NCBI RefSeq assembly: GCF_030272615.1 | Contig: NC_081407.1 | Location: 375,947,018-376,011,017 of the forward strand | DNA: 64,000 nt | Reading direction: 5' to 3' | Origin: Cryptomeria japonica | Lineage: Eukaryota > Streptophyta > Pinopsida > Cupressales > Cupressaceae | In this document: piece by piece, positions 46,776 through 59,950 of the stretch | How the letters are laid out: every line of letters starts with the position of its first letter | Numbering within the stretch: position 1 is the stretch's first letter | The notes under the pieces: generated by a model | What the model was told of the DNA's origin: nothing | What the model saw: the letters and a program-made list of their open reading frames with translations, nothing else | The model's database searches: none | Program-made: the position numbers and the translations under genes

Positions 46776-48230
46776 ATGGGTGGCCATTGCCTACTGGTGC
46801 GTCGGGGGGAGGACAGTAGAAGTATGTGTAGGGAGGGGGGTTGTGATACGCGCGGGTCAGGTTCAAGATTCTCTATGGGCCCATGGTCTACTAGTGGGGT
46901 AGGGGGTTACAGTTGGCTCTACCTTTCGGTGGTACTTGGGAGGGGTGGGAACTTGGTTGCTGTGTGTTCTTGCTTGTCCCCTTTGGGGTGTGGGTTTTTT
47001 ATTTTTGTGAGGTCCAATGTTGATTATTGGTGGAGGGGCCTCGAAGGAACCTCCCGCTATGGATTTTCATGTTATGGGGGTTCAAAATCCCCATCCCAAA
47101 GTATGAAGACTTTTAATAATAATTTTTTGTTCCTCGAATTCGAGGTCTAGTAGTGCTGGTGGCTACCGGATTATGAAGATTAATGGTTGTCTGGAGAGAT
47201 GCAATGAGAGGCTAAGGTTGGTTATTCCTCTGGAGATGATAGTTGAAGATGTTGAATACTTTTCAAAACACTCACTATATTGCAAGTTTTTGGGGATGAG
47301 GGTTTCTTTGCAGTTTTTGGAAAACTGAGCGCAGAGGACTTGGGCACCAAAAGGGGAAATGAAGATTATATGCTACTGGAAAACAACTACTTCATGGTTA
47401 CTTTCACTGCATGGAGGATCCCAATAGGGTTTTTGAAGGAGACCCATATTTTTACAACCAGGTGGGGTTGTTCATCAAACCTTGGCATGCAAGGTTTAAC
47501 CCTTCAGAAGAGCTCTCGAATAGGGTTCCAGTGTGGGTTCATTTATCGTGTTTTCCAGCGGAATGTTGACGAGAGGATGTGTTACGGATGCTTGCCTCAC
47601 TCCTTGGGAAGCCAGTGGGATCTTCAACACAAACCCTAGGGAGAAAGATAATGGCTTCTTCTCGTATCTATGTTGAAATTGATCTTAGTAAACCTTTGCT
47701 AGATGCTATAGATATGTGTGCAGGCTCTTATTCTTGGGTTTTACAGTTGGATTATGAGAATTTACCATTTTGGTGCCATCTATGTCATGAGTATGGTCAT
47801 TTATAGTGCAAGTGCCCTAGATATAAATTAGTGCTGTGCCAACCTCAGCAGCTGACCCATAACCTAGATGGGGCTGATAAAGGAAAAGTTGCTATGTTGG
47901 ATGAGGTAGTGGGTGTTGATGATTTTGTCTCAGTTAAGACAAAGAATAGGAATTGAGGAAAAAGAGGTCCTTGCAGGAGAGATGGGAGGAGGATACCTTT
48001 AACAAATTTGAAGCCTTAGATGACCTTAGCCAACAAGAAATGAATTTGGGGTTAATCCCTTTGGATCAAGGTGCATTAGGGGTGGTTCAAGAAAGCATGA
48101 TTAGGGACTGTACCCAGGATCTACAAGTGGTTGGAAGCCTACAAATGGAGATGAATCAGCTAGTAGTGGTCCAGTTGGGACCCATTTCTAGTACGAAAGT
48201 AAAATTGGCTAGAGGGTAGGGTTCTCTGCC
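46776..48230 (+). pseudogene. LINE C ORF1 (CCHC, broken)
   Basis: Pieces in different frames: 46776-47150 (Gly/Ser/Arg-rich), 47280-47639 (YMLLENNYFMVTFTAWRIP, HIFTTRWG, a gag-like domain with a C-terminal VPVWV-type strand reading FQCGFIYRVF), 47579-47806 (IYVEIDLSKPLLDAI followed by the zinc knuckle WCHLCHEYGHL, then TAG, then CKC), and 47953-48219 (FNKFEALDDLSQQ). The order gag domain, zinc knuckle, disordered tail is typical of plant LINE ORF1. Confidence 0.7.
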
Positions 48231-48439
48231 AACTCAGAAATTGGAACCTGCTGGGTCAAAAGTAATAAGACCTCCATACACCTGGGTATTCATCAAAAAG
48301 ATATTAAGAAAGGTACATCGGAGAAGAATTTGAAGGTTGGCAGAAAGAAGGATTTGGATAAGATCAAATTGATGGGGGAGAATCTGGCTGACTCAGGGTC
48401 AATAAAGACTCTAGATTCTCACTTTTCCAATCATCCGAA

Positions 48440-51400
48440 ATGATTGGGCTATCATGGAATGTGAGGGGCTTGAATAGTGGCTGTAGAAAAAAAGTTGTTT
48501 GGGAATTGATTAGGAGTCATTCATCTAATGTGTTGTTGTTGCAAGAATCTAAACTTTCTATGGAAAGTATGATGGGTGTGCTCCCAAAGCTTTGGGAGCG
48601 ATGCGAGTGTCAGTGTATTGGGGCAGCTAGTTCCTCTAGAGGGGTGGCTTGGCTTTGGAACCCCTTGAGGATTCATCCTATTTGGTGGGTTGCTTCCAGA
48701 TCTTCTTTGTCTGAGGTTGCCTCTAGTCTTGAGACTGGGGAATATATCTTATTTACTAACATTTATGCCCCCACTGATCTTCAGGGTAAGTAGAATTTAT
48801 GGTCTGACATATCTTTTATTTGAGGGCTATTCCATTTTCATCCCTAGATTATGGCAGGAGATGTCAATGCCATTTTAGAGTTGTGTGAGAAGAAGGGTGG
48901 TGTTATGCATTTGGAACCTTCTTCTTTCCTTCTCTCGAATAGTATATCTTCATTGCATCTTGTTGACATTAAGCCTAGTAATGCTCTGTTCACTTGGAAC
49001 AATAGGAGGGTAGGGGAGTATTGGATTGTGGAGAGGTTGGACTGCTTTCTGGTTTCTAGTTTTTGGGTTGGTGGGGGGTGGTCCACATGTTCAGAGATTC
49101 TTGACTAGAGAGGGTTGGATCACTGGCCCATAAAGTTGGTGTCTTCTTCTACTCAGGTCGCTCGCACTCCTTCTTTCAAATTCCAACTTATGTGGTTGTA
49201 GGATCATGTTGTGGGGTGGTGGAGGAAAGCGAGGTCAGCCTTTAGCACTGTTATGTACACTTTTTCCAAGCAGCTGCAATTTGTTAAGGTTCAGCTTAAA
49301 CGGTGGAACCACCAGTGTTTCGAGAATATTTTTCATGCTAAGAAAGTTGCTCAAATAGTGTTGAATGACATTACCAAGGAAATAAGAGAGCATGGCTTGT
49401 CTGAAGCCTTTCTTAGGAAGGAAGACAGGGCTGTCAAGGATTTAGAGGAATGGGAGCTTAGGGACTATTGGAAACAGAGAGCTTGTATTGATTGTCTTCA
49501 AGTGGGGGATAAGAATACTGCATTCTTATTCAATTCAGTGAAAGCAAGAAGACATGGCAATTCTATTCCTATTCTAGTCAGTGATAGAGGTGAACAGTGT
49601 TTATCCTTGCAAGAGATCTCTAGGGAGGCTTTACAATATTTTTGGTCCCTCTTTAGGGAGGATACTTAGGGCGAATCAGAAGAGGAGAATCAAGTTTGTG
49701 CTTGTATTCCTTCTCTAGTTACTATGGAGATGAATGAGAAACTTATGGCTCCTATTTTGTTGGAAGAACTTGAGAGGATTATTTTTCTCATGAGGAAAGG
49801 AAAAGCCCTTGGTCTGGATGGGTTCCCAGCTGAGTTCTTTCAAGATTTTTAGGATATTATCAAATTGGACTTATTGGAGGTGGTCCAAGAGTCTCAAATG
49901 AATAAGCAGATGCTTCATGCTTTGAATGTGACTTTCATTGCACTAATCCCTGAGTGTGATGGGATTGACCGGCTAGGCCAGTTCCACCCTATCTCTCTTT
50001 GTAATGTGGTTTATAAGATCATTTCTAAGTTGATAGTGGAGAGGTTAAAGAACCCTCTTGGGGATGTCATCTCAGAGGAGTAGAGTGGGTTTGTGGAAGG
50101 TCTCCAAATCCTGTATGGTGTGGTCATTGCTACTGAGGTCATTCATTCTATGGCAGCTTCCAAGGAAAAAGCTATGTTTATTAAGCTAGATATGTCTAAG
50201 GCTTATTATAGAATTCATTGGTCCTTTCTCCAAAAGATCCTTAGGGCCTTTGGCTTTTCTAATGAATGGATTTAATGAGTAATGAGGTGTTACTTCTACC
50301 TCGTTCTTTGTGTTGATCAATGGAGATCATACAGAGTTGTTTGGTGCTTCTAGGGGTCTTTGCTAGGGGGACCCCCTCTCCCCCTACTTATTCATTCTTT
50401 TAGCTGAGGGTCTGGGGAGGTTGATTAAGCATAATATGGGTCTAGGTATTATTCAAGGCTAGAATTGGGGAAATGGCCTGCATCCTCAACCCCATTTGCA
50501 GTTTATTGATGACACAACCCTGATGGGACTAGCTAGGATTAGAGAAGCTTCAAATATGCACAAAGTTTTGGATGTTTATCATGTCACTTCAGGCCAGTTG
50601 ATCAATAAGGATAAATCTTCCATTCTCTTCTTCAACACACCTAGAAATATCCAGAGGAGGACTGCTCATATCCTGAGATTCCAAGTTGGTTCTCTTCCCT
50701 CACTTACCTAGTTATTCCTATCTCTACTGGTAACCCTCCCAGGGATTCGTGGCAAGATATCCTGGACAAATTTTGCATGAAGGATGAACATTGCACACAT
50801 AAATGGTTATCCTTTGCTGGGATGGTTCAACTGATCTAGTTAGTGGTTCAGGGTCTTCCGATTTATTGGTGTATGCTCCAAGTGGCCCTTAAGTGGTTCT
50901 TGAAGGGATTGGATTCTCTAGCAAGGCAATATGTCCTCCTACAAATGGTGTCTTGTTAATTGGGACTTGGTGTCTAGGCCGAAGAAGTCAGGTGGGCTCA
51001 GCTTAAGGCAGCCTGTTTTATTTGGGGTGGCTTTGGTGGCTAAATTGTACTAGACGTGGTGAGTTGAATAGGATGGAGGCTAGGCTAGTATTTTGGCTTG
51101 AAAATACATGCAGAGGATGTCGAAGGAGGAAATCCCAAGATATATGCTTGAGGGAAAAGGCTCTTCGATTTGGAGTACTCTCAAGAAAGGGGCTTCTCTT
51201 ATAAAGGAAGGAATTTTTTTGGATATGTAAGCGTGGGGAAGAGGTGCTTTTCTGGTTCGACTCTTGGGATGGTTATCCCCCCATCCTTGATCTGTTTCCC
51301 AACCTTGGCAATCTTTTCCAGAGGTTCTTGGAGGTAGGGTGGTCTAGGGTGAGCAACTTTAAGTCTATTTATAGGTGTGGCCAGTTGGAGTTGGAGCGGT

Positions 51401-52660
51401 AGAGGGCTCCTAATGAATGGTCGATTGCTGGTATGGATGAAGAGTGTGCTGAGTTGTATGGCATTTTGGCAAGTAGACATTGTAGCTCCCGTAAGGGTAG
51501 GGATAGACTTGCTTGGTTGCCGAATACTAAGGGCATTTTCACTATGGCTAGTGGCTACCAGGAGTTGTTGTCCCAAATATTGGAGGGGAGGAAGGTGCTT
51601 TGGTGGAAACATGTGGAATAATTTTTCTAGGCCAAAGTGTAACTGTTTCTCTTGGAATTTGGGCTTGAATAGATGTCTAACTTGGGAAAACATTCGTAAG
51701 CGGGGATTCCTTGGGCCTTCCATCTATGTTTTGTGTGGTAATGGGGAGGAGGATTCCTCACACCTATTCTTCAAATGCCTTTTCTCGCTACTAAATTGGC
51801 ATTACTAGTGGGGGGTGTCGAAGCACCCTTGTGTTCATGCAGATTATTTGGTGGAGTTTTGAAGCAGTTTAGGCAAGTCTGCTATCTTGTCCTCTTTTCT
51901 CCAGACTGTCTGACATATTGGGCCCATTTTCATACTATGACAGATCTAGCTAGATAGGAATAGGAGGATCTTTAGGGAGGTCAGATTATTAGTTCAGCAA
52001 GTGTGGAATAGAATCATTGGTATGATTCAGGAGATGGTGGAAGCTAACTGTGCGGTGAATTTTCCTCTGGATAGAGGAGAGGCTGATATTGTGAGTAGGT
52101 TAGGGTTGCAGGAGATTTCACCCGCCTCGGCGTGTGTTAGGAGAGGTAGGCATTCTATGAAGAAGTTTCAAAGGATGGGAAGGTGGATGCCTCCTCAGGA
52201 TGAGTCCATCAAGATTAACATCAATGGCTCCTATAGGGGTAATCTGGGCCCTGCTGGGATTGGCAGTGTTGGTAGGGATAGTAGGAGGGAGGAGGTTTTC
52301 TTCTTCTCGGTGCATAAAGGGCGGCAATCTAATAACTTAATGGAGGGATTAGAAATCTTCTATTCCCTTGAGCGGGCCTTGGAGTTGGAGTGGCGAAAGG
52401 TTATCTGTGAATCAGATTCACAAATTATTGTTAACTTGTTGATTGAGTAGAAGGTGAGTGGGGTTCATTGGCAATGGGAAGGGATCATTCACCAGATTCT
52501 TGTAATTAGTTCTATGATGGAGAAGGTGTCTTCATCCACATTCCTCATGAATGTAATAGAGCAGTTGTTTGTTTGGCTAATTGGGCCTCAGAACATGATG
52601 ATGATTGGAAAGTTGAAGGTTGGGAGCAACTCTCCTCGGATTACTGTCAAGACAGGTCCA
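48440..52660 (+). pseudogene. LINE C ORF2: endonuclease, RT, zf-RVT, RNase H
   Basis: ORF2 starts at ATG 48440: MIGLSWNVRGLNSG (APE endonuclease), LLLQESKL, NIYAP; then MAGDVNAILE (48851), FTWNNRR, ERLDCFLVS and LDHWPIKL. Linker 49211-49669 with VGDKNTAFLFNSVKARR. RT: GKALGLDGFPAEFFQ (49800), ISLCNVVYKIISKL, KLDMSKAYYRIHWSFL (50187), FIDDTTLMGL (50499). The frame is constant from 48440 to about 50275 except for stops (48792, 49106, 49668, 50081), then shifts. zf-RVT remains near 51480-51800 (DRLAWLPNTKGIFTM). RNase H: 52186 on, ESIKININGSYRGNLGPAG, SDSQIIVNLLI. Confidence 0.85.
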
Positions 52661-52871
52661 TAAGATATTTGTTGAGGATATAGATAGTTATGAATCAGGT
52701 CGATCTTAGGTTGGGCTTTTGGTTACTCCATGGGGCCTTGAGACTCTAGCTCTCTCTTGGGTTGGGCTTGTGGTTCCCTCTTGGGGCTTCAAGACTTTGG
52801 CTCTCTTTTGTAATTCTTGATTTTGTTCTTCAATAAAGTTTTTACCCCTTCATTCAAAACAAACAAAAAAA

Positions 52872-54320
52872 CTTTAGTTTAGCATTAGGGTCAAGGTTGA
52901 ATTTAGTTTGGGGTTAGGTTTAAATTTGGTTTCATGTTCAATTAGGTTTAGGGTTAGTGTTTAATATTATTTCGGGCTAGGGTTCAATTTGGTTGAATGT
53001 TGTGGTTAGGGTTCATACATTTAGAGACAAATTTGGTTTAATATGAACAATTAAGTTGATTTTTAAGGTTTAATTAGTTTAACGTTCAATAAAATGTAGG
53101 ATTAGGGATCATATTAGTTTAACTTTCACTTAGCTTTAAGGTTAAGGTTTGATATGATTTAATCTAGGTTGGGTTAGGTTTTAATCTGGTTTCAATGGTT
53201 TAATGTTTAATTAGGTTAAGGTCTATAGTTCAATTTTGTTTGGTTTTTTTGTTAGGGTTATAGTTAAGTTTCAAATTTTCTTTCATCTTTAGTTTAGTGT
53301 TAGGTTTAAATTTTGTTTTATGTTCAATTAGGTTTAGGGTTATTGTTTTGAGCTAGGGTTGAATTCTATTGAATGATATGGTTAGGGTTCAAACATTTAG
53401 GGTAAAATTTGGTTTAATATTTAATTAACTTGATTTTTAAGGTTTAATTTTCAAGGTGATAAAAAGGATTTGTTTGAATCATTTTCTTTAAATATATTAT
53501 AAATTTGTGTTCCTTATTATGGTTAGTGTTTAATTTGGTTTAACATTCAATTGGGATTAGTTTAATGGTTAAATGGTTTAGTGTTAGGATTAGTGTGTAG
53601 TGCTAGAACTTAAGTTGGTTTAGTGTTAAGGTTAGGGTATAATTTGGTTTTAGGGTTTAATTTGGGTTAGTGTTAAATTAAGTTTATATTATTAGAGTTT
53701 AACTTATTTTAATGTTCAATTAGTTTGAGGTTTAGGGTTCAATTTCATTTAGTGTCATGGTTAGCATTCAATCTGATTTAGGGTTTTGTTTCTATGTGGT
53801 ATAGGGATAGTGTTGAATTTGCTATAGTATTCAATTAGTTTTATGGTTGGGGTTTAGTTTGATTTAGTTTTATAGTTAGAGTGTAATTTATTTTATGATT
53901 TTGATTTAATTTAATACATGGTTAGTGTTTTATTTGGTATAGGGTTAAATTTAGCATAGGGCTCAATTTAGTTTAGTGTTAGTGTTAGGGTTCAATTGTG
54001 TTTAGGATTGGGTTAATTTTTTATGCTTATGGTATAATTTGGCTAAGATTATTGCTTCAATCTAGTACAAGGTTAGGGTTTATTTTCATATATGACTCAA
54101 TTTATTTTAGTGCATTAGGTCTATCATTATGGTTCAATGTTAGATTTCAACTTGGTTTAGTGTTAGGGTTAGGGTTCAATCTATTTTAATATTTTAGATT
54201 TTGATTTAGTTAATTCTTAATGTTAGGGAATAATTTTGTTTGGTATTTCGTTGAATGTTTAATTAAATTTAGGGTTAAAGTGTTCAATTTGGTTTAGTGT
54301 TACATGATTGACATTTAATT
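52872..54320 (+). repeat. Degenerate telomere-like repeats, right block
   Basis: Continues the satellite after LINE C with a different flavour: TTTAGTGTTAGGGTTCAATTTGG-like words about every 30-60 bp (gtttagggtt, ggttagggttcaatttggtt). It shares longer words with the left block (caatt.ggtttggttttttggttagggtta at 46590 and 53231). Confidence 0.8.
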
Positions 54321-55584
54321 TCATTAAAGATAAGACATCTACAATCAATCAAGGTCTGGATATGTTACTTAGGTTTTATAAAGATTCAAATAGGAATATA
54401 GTTTAATTAGCTAGAATTAGAATGCAATTAGGTTTAGAGTTTATGAAGGGTTAAACTTGAATTTAGGCTATGATAATGGTTGTGGTTTGGCTTTAATTTA
54501 TGCTTATGTTTGGAGGGTTAGAGTGAAGAGTTCAATAAAGGTTAGGCTTAGGATTTATGTTTACTTCTAGTATTACAATTAAATCTCATTTAAGGTTAAC
54601 ATTTAGATGGAATTAAGATTAGTGTTCATGTTCTCTTTATTTGAGGACTAATTCTATTTACCTAAATATTATTCATCTTAAGTTACAATTAAAATATTAA
54701 AATTGGAAGTGTTTTCCTGATTTTTAGGTTTTGTCTCATTTGAGTTTAAATTTTGAAACACTTGGAGATTGAATCTTGAAAAAGTCTGTAATATATTTGA
54801 GGACGACCATACTATGCATCTATACGACCCATAATTTTTGACACAATTAAAATTATTTTCTCAAACCATTTTGGGAAATAGTTTGTAACACATTGAAAAT
54901 TGAAGAGAATATTTTTTTGTATTTTTTTTTCAAATTTATATTTTTAAAAAAATTTGATGTGTACGGCCCAATAATTTGATGTAAACTTAAATTTTTTTAT
55001 TTTTTCTTAAAATAGAAAATAATTGTGTAGATTGATGACATATAATTTTTTTTTCAAAATTCATTAAAAAAAAATTAGCTAATATTTCACAGGTCCATGT
55101 CCCAGGTCTATCCCGGACATAATCCCAAGACAAGTGGCGGGTTGTGAAATAAAGTAATTTGTAAAGTAACCCTTTAATGTAAAATATTTTTTAATTTTGC
55201 ATACATAATTTTAAACGTGAAGTGTAAATATTGAATTTTATAAACCTTATATGTCCATTTAAAACTATAAAAATATATATGGTATTATTCAATCATCTTT
55301 TTTTCCTTTTATCTTATCATTTTATCATCAATATTTACTTAAATATTTCTTAAATTTGATTTAAAATTTAAATATATCTACAATTCATTATTAGTTAACA
55401 AGTTTTATTTATTTTTGACTAACTTGAATTTATGTTAAGAAACACCTACGCAACAACTTTTTGAACACATACAAATAATATTTTGAAAGGTATTTTCATA
55501 AAGCGCTTCCATTCATTTATCCATAAATGTGATATGGTCTCTCTTAATCAAAACATAGAAAAGGAATTAGGCTTAGTACAATGA
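54321..55584. other. AT-rich sequence fading from satellite, no gene seen
   Basis: Sparse telomere-like words to about 54600, then AT-rich DNA with long T runs (54907-54935, 55030-55080). No coding motif. Confidence 0.5.
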
Positions 55585-55865
55585 TTTTCAATTAGGGTTT
55601 AGTGTTAAGATTTAAGTTGGTTTAGTATTTAGTTAGTTTTATTATTAAGGTTTAATTTATTTTAATATTCAATTAGTTTGAGGTGAAGGGTTCAATTTCA
55701 TTTAGTATTATGGTTAGTATTCAATTTGGTTTAGGGTTTTGTTTCAATGTGGTATAGGGTTAGTGTTGAATTTTTTATAGTATTCAATTTGATTTAGTTT
55801 CCTAGTTAGAACTTAATCTTGTTTATGATATTGATTTAATTTAGTACATGGTTTGACTTTTAAAA
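55585..55865 (+). repeat. Third telomere-like block
   Basis: Words such as caattagggtttagtgttaag, tttaatttattttaatattcaatt and caatgtggtatagggtt repeat those at 53690-53830, so this is a displaced or duplicated segment of the right block (compare 53700-53850 with 55650-55790). Confidence 0.75.
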
Positions 55866-58800
55866 TAATATTTCTCTCTATTATTCTAGTTGATTTAAAG
55901 TAATAATCAAATGGTGAATGTAGATGTCAAATTTCAAATAATTAGCAAGTATTCTAATATGTCATGGCAATATTTTCACTAAGACATAATATTTTTTTAT
56001 AATGGACAAACATTTTTTATTAATTTTATATAATTTTTTGAAAAAATATTTCAAATTAGATTTTTATCTCATCAAAATAAAAAATATTTTTACTTAAATA
56101 GATGATTTTTATTTGAATTTAAAATTTGAAATATAAAATTCTGACCTGATACTCTCCAATACTATTAAATACATTTTAATCTAACAATTTTATTGTTTTC
56201 AAAATAGGCTTAAGAAGTAGAATGTGGGGAAGTTCAACAGCAAATTGATTAAAACATATAATCGACCCCTTCTCTCTTATTTGAATAGAGTCCTGGAATT
56301 TCTTCACCCTTATAGCATTCATTCACATTTCCTTTGCCAACGCTCACTTTGCTTGCTCCATGTAATGACTCTTTGTCTTCTCATTTCACATCTCTTCCTG
56401 TTGACCACGCACCTTACAACATAGTTCTCTTTCTTTTGTTTAAATCTCTTGTTCGAAATAATTCCAACCATCCCCATCTGATCTATGTGTATCCTCCATC
56501 TACAGGCAAATCTTTTAGCATTTCAGAAAAACTCCCAAAGCAGATTTTGACAAGATTTGAAAAATATTATTTTATTGTATTTTCTTTCTGATTGCATGCG
56601 CTCAACATTCTATATAATGTTTGGCTATGCATTTTGTATGCACTCTCTTCTGAAGCTCAATAGAGCTGTTAGAGGATATTGGTCTGTGAATGTAATGGTG
56701 ATCAAATCTATGAATAGCAGCTCAGTCAGTCAAATTGATGTAATACTTTATTTTGATGAATATGAATCTTGTGTCTGTTTTCTATATTTTCTGTTCTCTC
56801 TCATTCTCACATCTCTATGCACCTATTCATTTTGCCCATCCTCTGGGTTGAGTGGACTCCTCATATTCCTTCCAATGTCTTTTCTTGTATTCGCCCTTAC
56901 TATTAATCTTTCATTTTCTGGTTTTTCTCCCTCTCCTACCTACATTTCCATTTCAACACAGCAGTCCCATAACGTATCTTCATGATATGAGACTGACTTT
57001 AATGTTGGAATACTTATACCTCCAATGCCTTAAGACGGTATTAATAAGCATTTGAAGTGACAAAATACTACATAACCTGGCAGTGGAACAAAAAAAATCA
57101 AACTAAAAGTAACTCAAAGCACAAACATTTAAAAAACTAAAAGATATAGATTAAGCCAGATAGCTAGTCCACCTGGATTCTCCGGCATCACAAACTCTGG
57201 TGCTGTTAACCATAGATTGGAAATTGGTGACTGTGAGATAATTAGCCTGGCTGGAAAAAGTCATACAGCTGTTGTTAGGGTCTGGAAAAACAACGTTGGG
57301 TGGCTTCAATCTCCATGCAGTTAAGCAAAACCTCTTTGTTCGAGGACATGCTTTTCGCTTGTCCAATTCCACGTTAATATTTTTCTGATTCTTCTTTCTT
57401 TTTTAATTTTTGATAATATTTTATTTAACAGGAAAAGCTTTAAATTAGGCTTTAATGTGGAGAAGTTTAAGAGTAAATTTAATCGACCCCTTCTTTCTAA
57501 AACAAAATCACATACCTCTGTGTGCTTTCTGAATTTTTTTTTTTGTGAATGCTCACAAGATTGGAAATTGAAGAGTGGTGCATTACGTTTCTGCAATTTT
57601 AATTACTCAATTGAATGTGGTTATATATTATTATTAACTATTAATCTTAAATTAATAATGAGAATATTAATAACAATGTAAATTAATTAAAAACCACCAA
57701 ATGCCTCTTAAATTAATTGAAAACTCCCAAATAATGACACATAAATTTGCTGCGATTGAAAGAAGCCTCTCCACTTAATTACAATGGTTAAGTGATCATA
57801 TTACTGAATTTATTTTATCATTGAATTTTCTAATTACATTATAGAATGAATAAGGCTCTAATTGGGAAATTAAATCTGAATTTAGGAGGAAGTATGGTTA
57901 ACGCTTGAATAGAGGTTATTGCTGGTATGAACAGCACCATAGTTGTCGAAGCTGTGTATAATTCTAATGCTAATGCTGCTTCAATGTTCGCTCTTGCCCA
58001 GCCTGCAAGATCCAACAATCATAATTTATTGAGCTATCCTCAAAACTGTGCCAAAGTTGGGCACCTCACTTTTTAGTGTCATAATTTATTGGGCATACAG
58101 ACGACCCATAAGTCATTTCGTAAACCTATCATGAGGTGAAAGGAAATCAAATAAATATTGCATCCAAAATTCTATCATCAAGACACTTAGTAATAATCCA
58201 TTTGAAGACTCATTTTATTCTGCGAGATCTCTGTAGAGTTGCCAGAAAACGTTAATCTGAATAGAAAACCCATGAAACAATATACCGATCCTCTTAGAAA
58301 AGACAATGAAGAAAAGATAATGAGTAGAAGAAGGGAACGGGAAGGACATTATTAGGATTAATTTAGAATAAAATAAAAAGTCAAATCCAGCACAGTAGGT
58401 CAATTCAAAATGTGTAAATATGCAAAAACTTATCTTGAAGATTGAAATTAAGACATTATTAGGATTAATTTAAGATAAAATAAAAAGGGGCACACTTAAG
58501 ATTAAGCGCTCAATTTTATAATGTGTGAATCCGTAAGAGAGGACTTTAGATTTAATTAGATTAATAATTAAATGACTAATAATTTCTTTTAAATGCAAGA
58601 TGCAATGAGATGTACATTAAGATAGGTGTTAACCTAAGCATAGAATTGGACAACCCTAATTAAGGGTGTTCAATTTATGATGCCACACATTTCCTATAAT
58701 TATCCTAGTTTAATCAATGGATTATTGTATTAATTACAAGCAAATTTTGAAAGGCAATTCCAGCAATCTTTAATGTGTATTTTATTGTCTACCTACTTCC

Positions 58801-59440
58801 TTGGAAATCTTGACAAGAAAAGGAATGTATTTAATTTTTAAAATTGACCATAATAGATAGATATGTTTCTTGCCATTATTTTGAATGGTCAGGGTTGTAA
58901 TCGTACCTCCCATGGAATGACCTATTTTTAAGCACATCTATTTGTAAATCTTATGTGGAAATTTCAAATCACTCTCAATTTTTTACAGTAGCTTACTTGG
59001 CAAGTCCCCTCCTTATAACTAAGCTTTCAACACCACATCATCAAGTATGGTGCCACATCAGCATGCTTTTTGCCAAGCTGTCCAAAACAGCCCCCCCAAA
59101 AAGTGAGACCAATAGGTGTGCAAAAGAGGCCCCAATAGTTGTGCAGCTGATATGGCATCACCTGATTGGTTATTTTTTACAATATTAGTACATTTTCTAA
59201 CAACTATTGGTACATTTCCTAACAAAAATTGATATTTTATGTTTCAAACAATAGATTTTATTTGTTCAAATTTTAGAACAAAAGATATCAACAACCCTCA
59301 CAACAATTGATACATGTTCAACTATACATGCTCAACTATACATTCAAAACTACTGGAACTGCATTTGAATTTGAGATTTTGTGAACGAATGTTGAACAAA
59401 AAGTTTCAAAAAAAAGTCAAAGTTGAGGGTCACAAATGTT
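55866..59440. other. AT-rich region without supported genes
   Basis: No coding motif that I trust. An imperfect repeat pairs 56205-56290 with 57441-57500 (aggctt.a..atgtgg.gaagtt.aa.ag.aaatt and aatcgaccccttct). The frame at 56557-56985 is Ser/Phe-rich, shows no homology I can name and has pyrimidine-biased composition, so I do not call it. Confidence 0.45.
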
Positions 59441-59449
59441 AAAGCACAC

Positions 59450-59492
59450 GCTAGAGGACTTGAACCTCCGACCTTGTGTTGAGCAATTCATA
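59450..59492 (-). other. tRNA-like 3' half with perfect B box
   Basis: Minus strand contains AAGGTCGGAGGTTCAAGTCC followed by TCT, i.e. a T-arm with stem GGAGG/CCTCT and the pol III B-box GGTTCAAGTCC. A short anticodon-arm-like hairpin precedes it. The 5' half is not recognisable, so this is a tRNA-derived remnant or SINE-like piece. Confidence 0.4.
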
Positions 59493-59560
59493 AAACACAG
59501 ACGGAAGCAAAATTCCAGCAAAATACACGGAAGGGAGCATGAAAATACACAGAAACAAAA

Positions 59561-59615
59561 GTAGAGCGCTCGCTTAGCATGCGAGAGGTACGGTGATCGA
59601 TACCCCGCATCTCCA
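59561..59615 (+). tRNA. Partial tRNA-Ala(AGC), 5' part lost
   Basis: Plus strand from gtagagcgctcgc through the anticodon loop ttAGCat, stem gcgag, then the T-arm (ggtgatcgatacc) and 3' acceptor strand gcatctcca. This is the D-loop-to-3'-end part of plant tRNA-Ala with anticodon AGC, nearly unchanged. The 5' acceptor strand and D-stem (expected GGGGATGTAGCTC) are replaced by unrelated sequence, so it cannot fold into a complete tRNA. A pseudogene or tRNA-derived repeat head. Confidence 0.75.
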
Positions 59616-59950
59616 TTTCGTTCAATATCTTTATCTTCAGGATTACTTCCAAGCTTCAATGTTTAAGATTTTATTTAAATTCACTGAGGCATTAAAACAT
59701 ATTTTTGAAGAAACATGCAACGAGAACGGCAACGCTAGCCACACACTTTAATCAATTACTGAAATGTATGTATGTGTTTCATACTCCATAGAGCAATGAG
59801 TTGTGAAGGATGATTAATATCTGCACTGAGATGATGAAAGCACCCACGATATAGTCCGACGATCAATGTAATGCACACACACATTCACAGATAAAAGAAA
59901 AAGTTCGATGATGCAGTTATACAGGGATTTGAATCTAGCTAAACTTAACC

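Larger units (their letters stand above)
46700..52871 (+). mobile_element. LINE copy C (plus strand), inserted in the telomere-like satellite
   Basis: About 6.2 kb with ORF1, endonuclease, RT, zf-RVT and RNase H, followed by a 3' UTR with AATAAA at 52832-52837 and an A-rich end (aaaacaaacaaaaaaac, to 52871). The satellite is interrupted exactly by it. A possible target duplication, tttagtttag(tg/ca)tt, lies at 46670-46683 and 52873-52886, but this word is common in the satellite. The 5' boundary (46684-46710) is approximate. Many stops and frameshifts. Confidence 0.85.

Noticed and set aside
51199-51723. 174-codon minus-strand gene
   Set aside because: It is antisense to the zf-RVT region of LINE C and has low-complexity Pro/Leu content typical of a shadow frame.
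56557-56985. 142-codon plus-strand membrane protein
   Set aside because: Ser/Phe/Leu-rich because the strand is pyrimidine-rich; no homology, no paired features, and no coding context.
59561-59615. Functional tRNA-Ala gene
   Set aside because: The 5' acceptor strand and D-stem are missing, so the cloverleaf cannot close and the A box is absent.
59925-59942. Another tRNA B box on the minus strand next to tRNA-Glu
   Set aside because: GATTCAAATCC resembles a B box but the flanking bases do not form a T-stem and no other tRNA part is visible.
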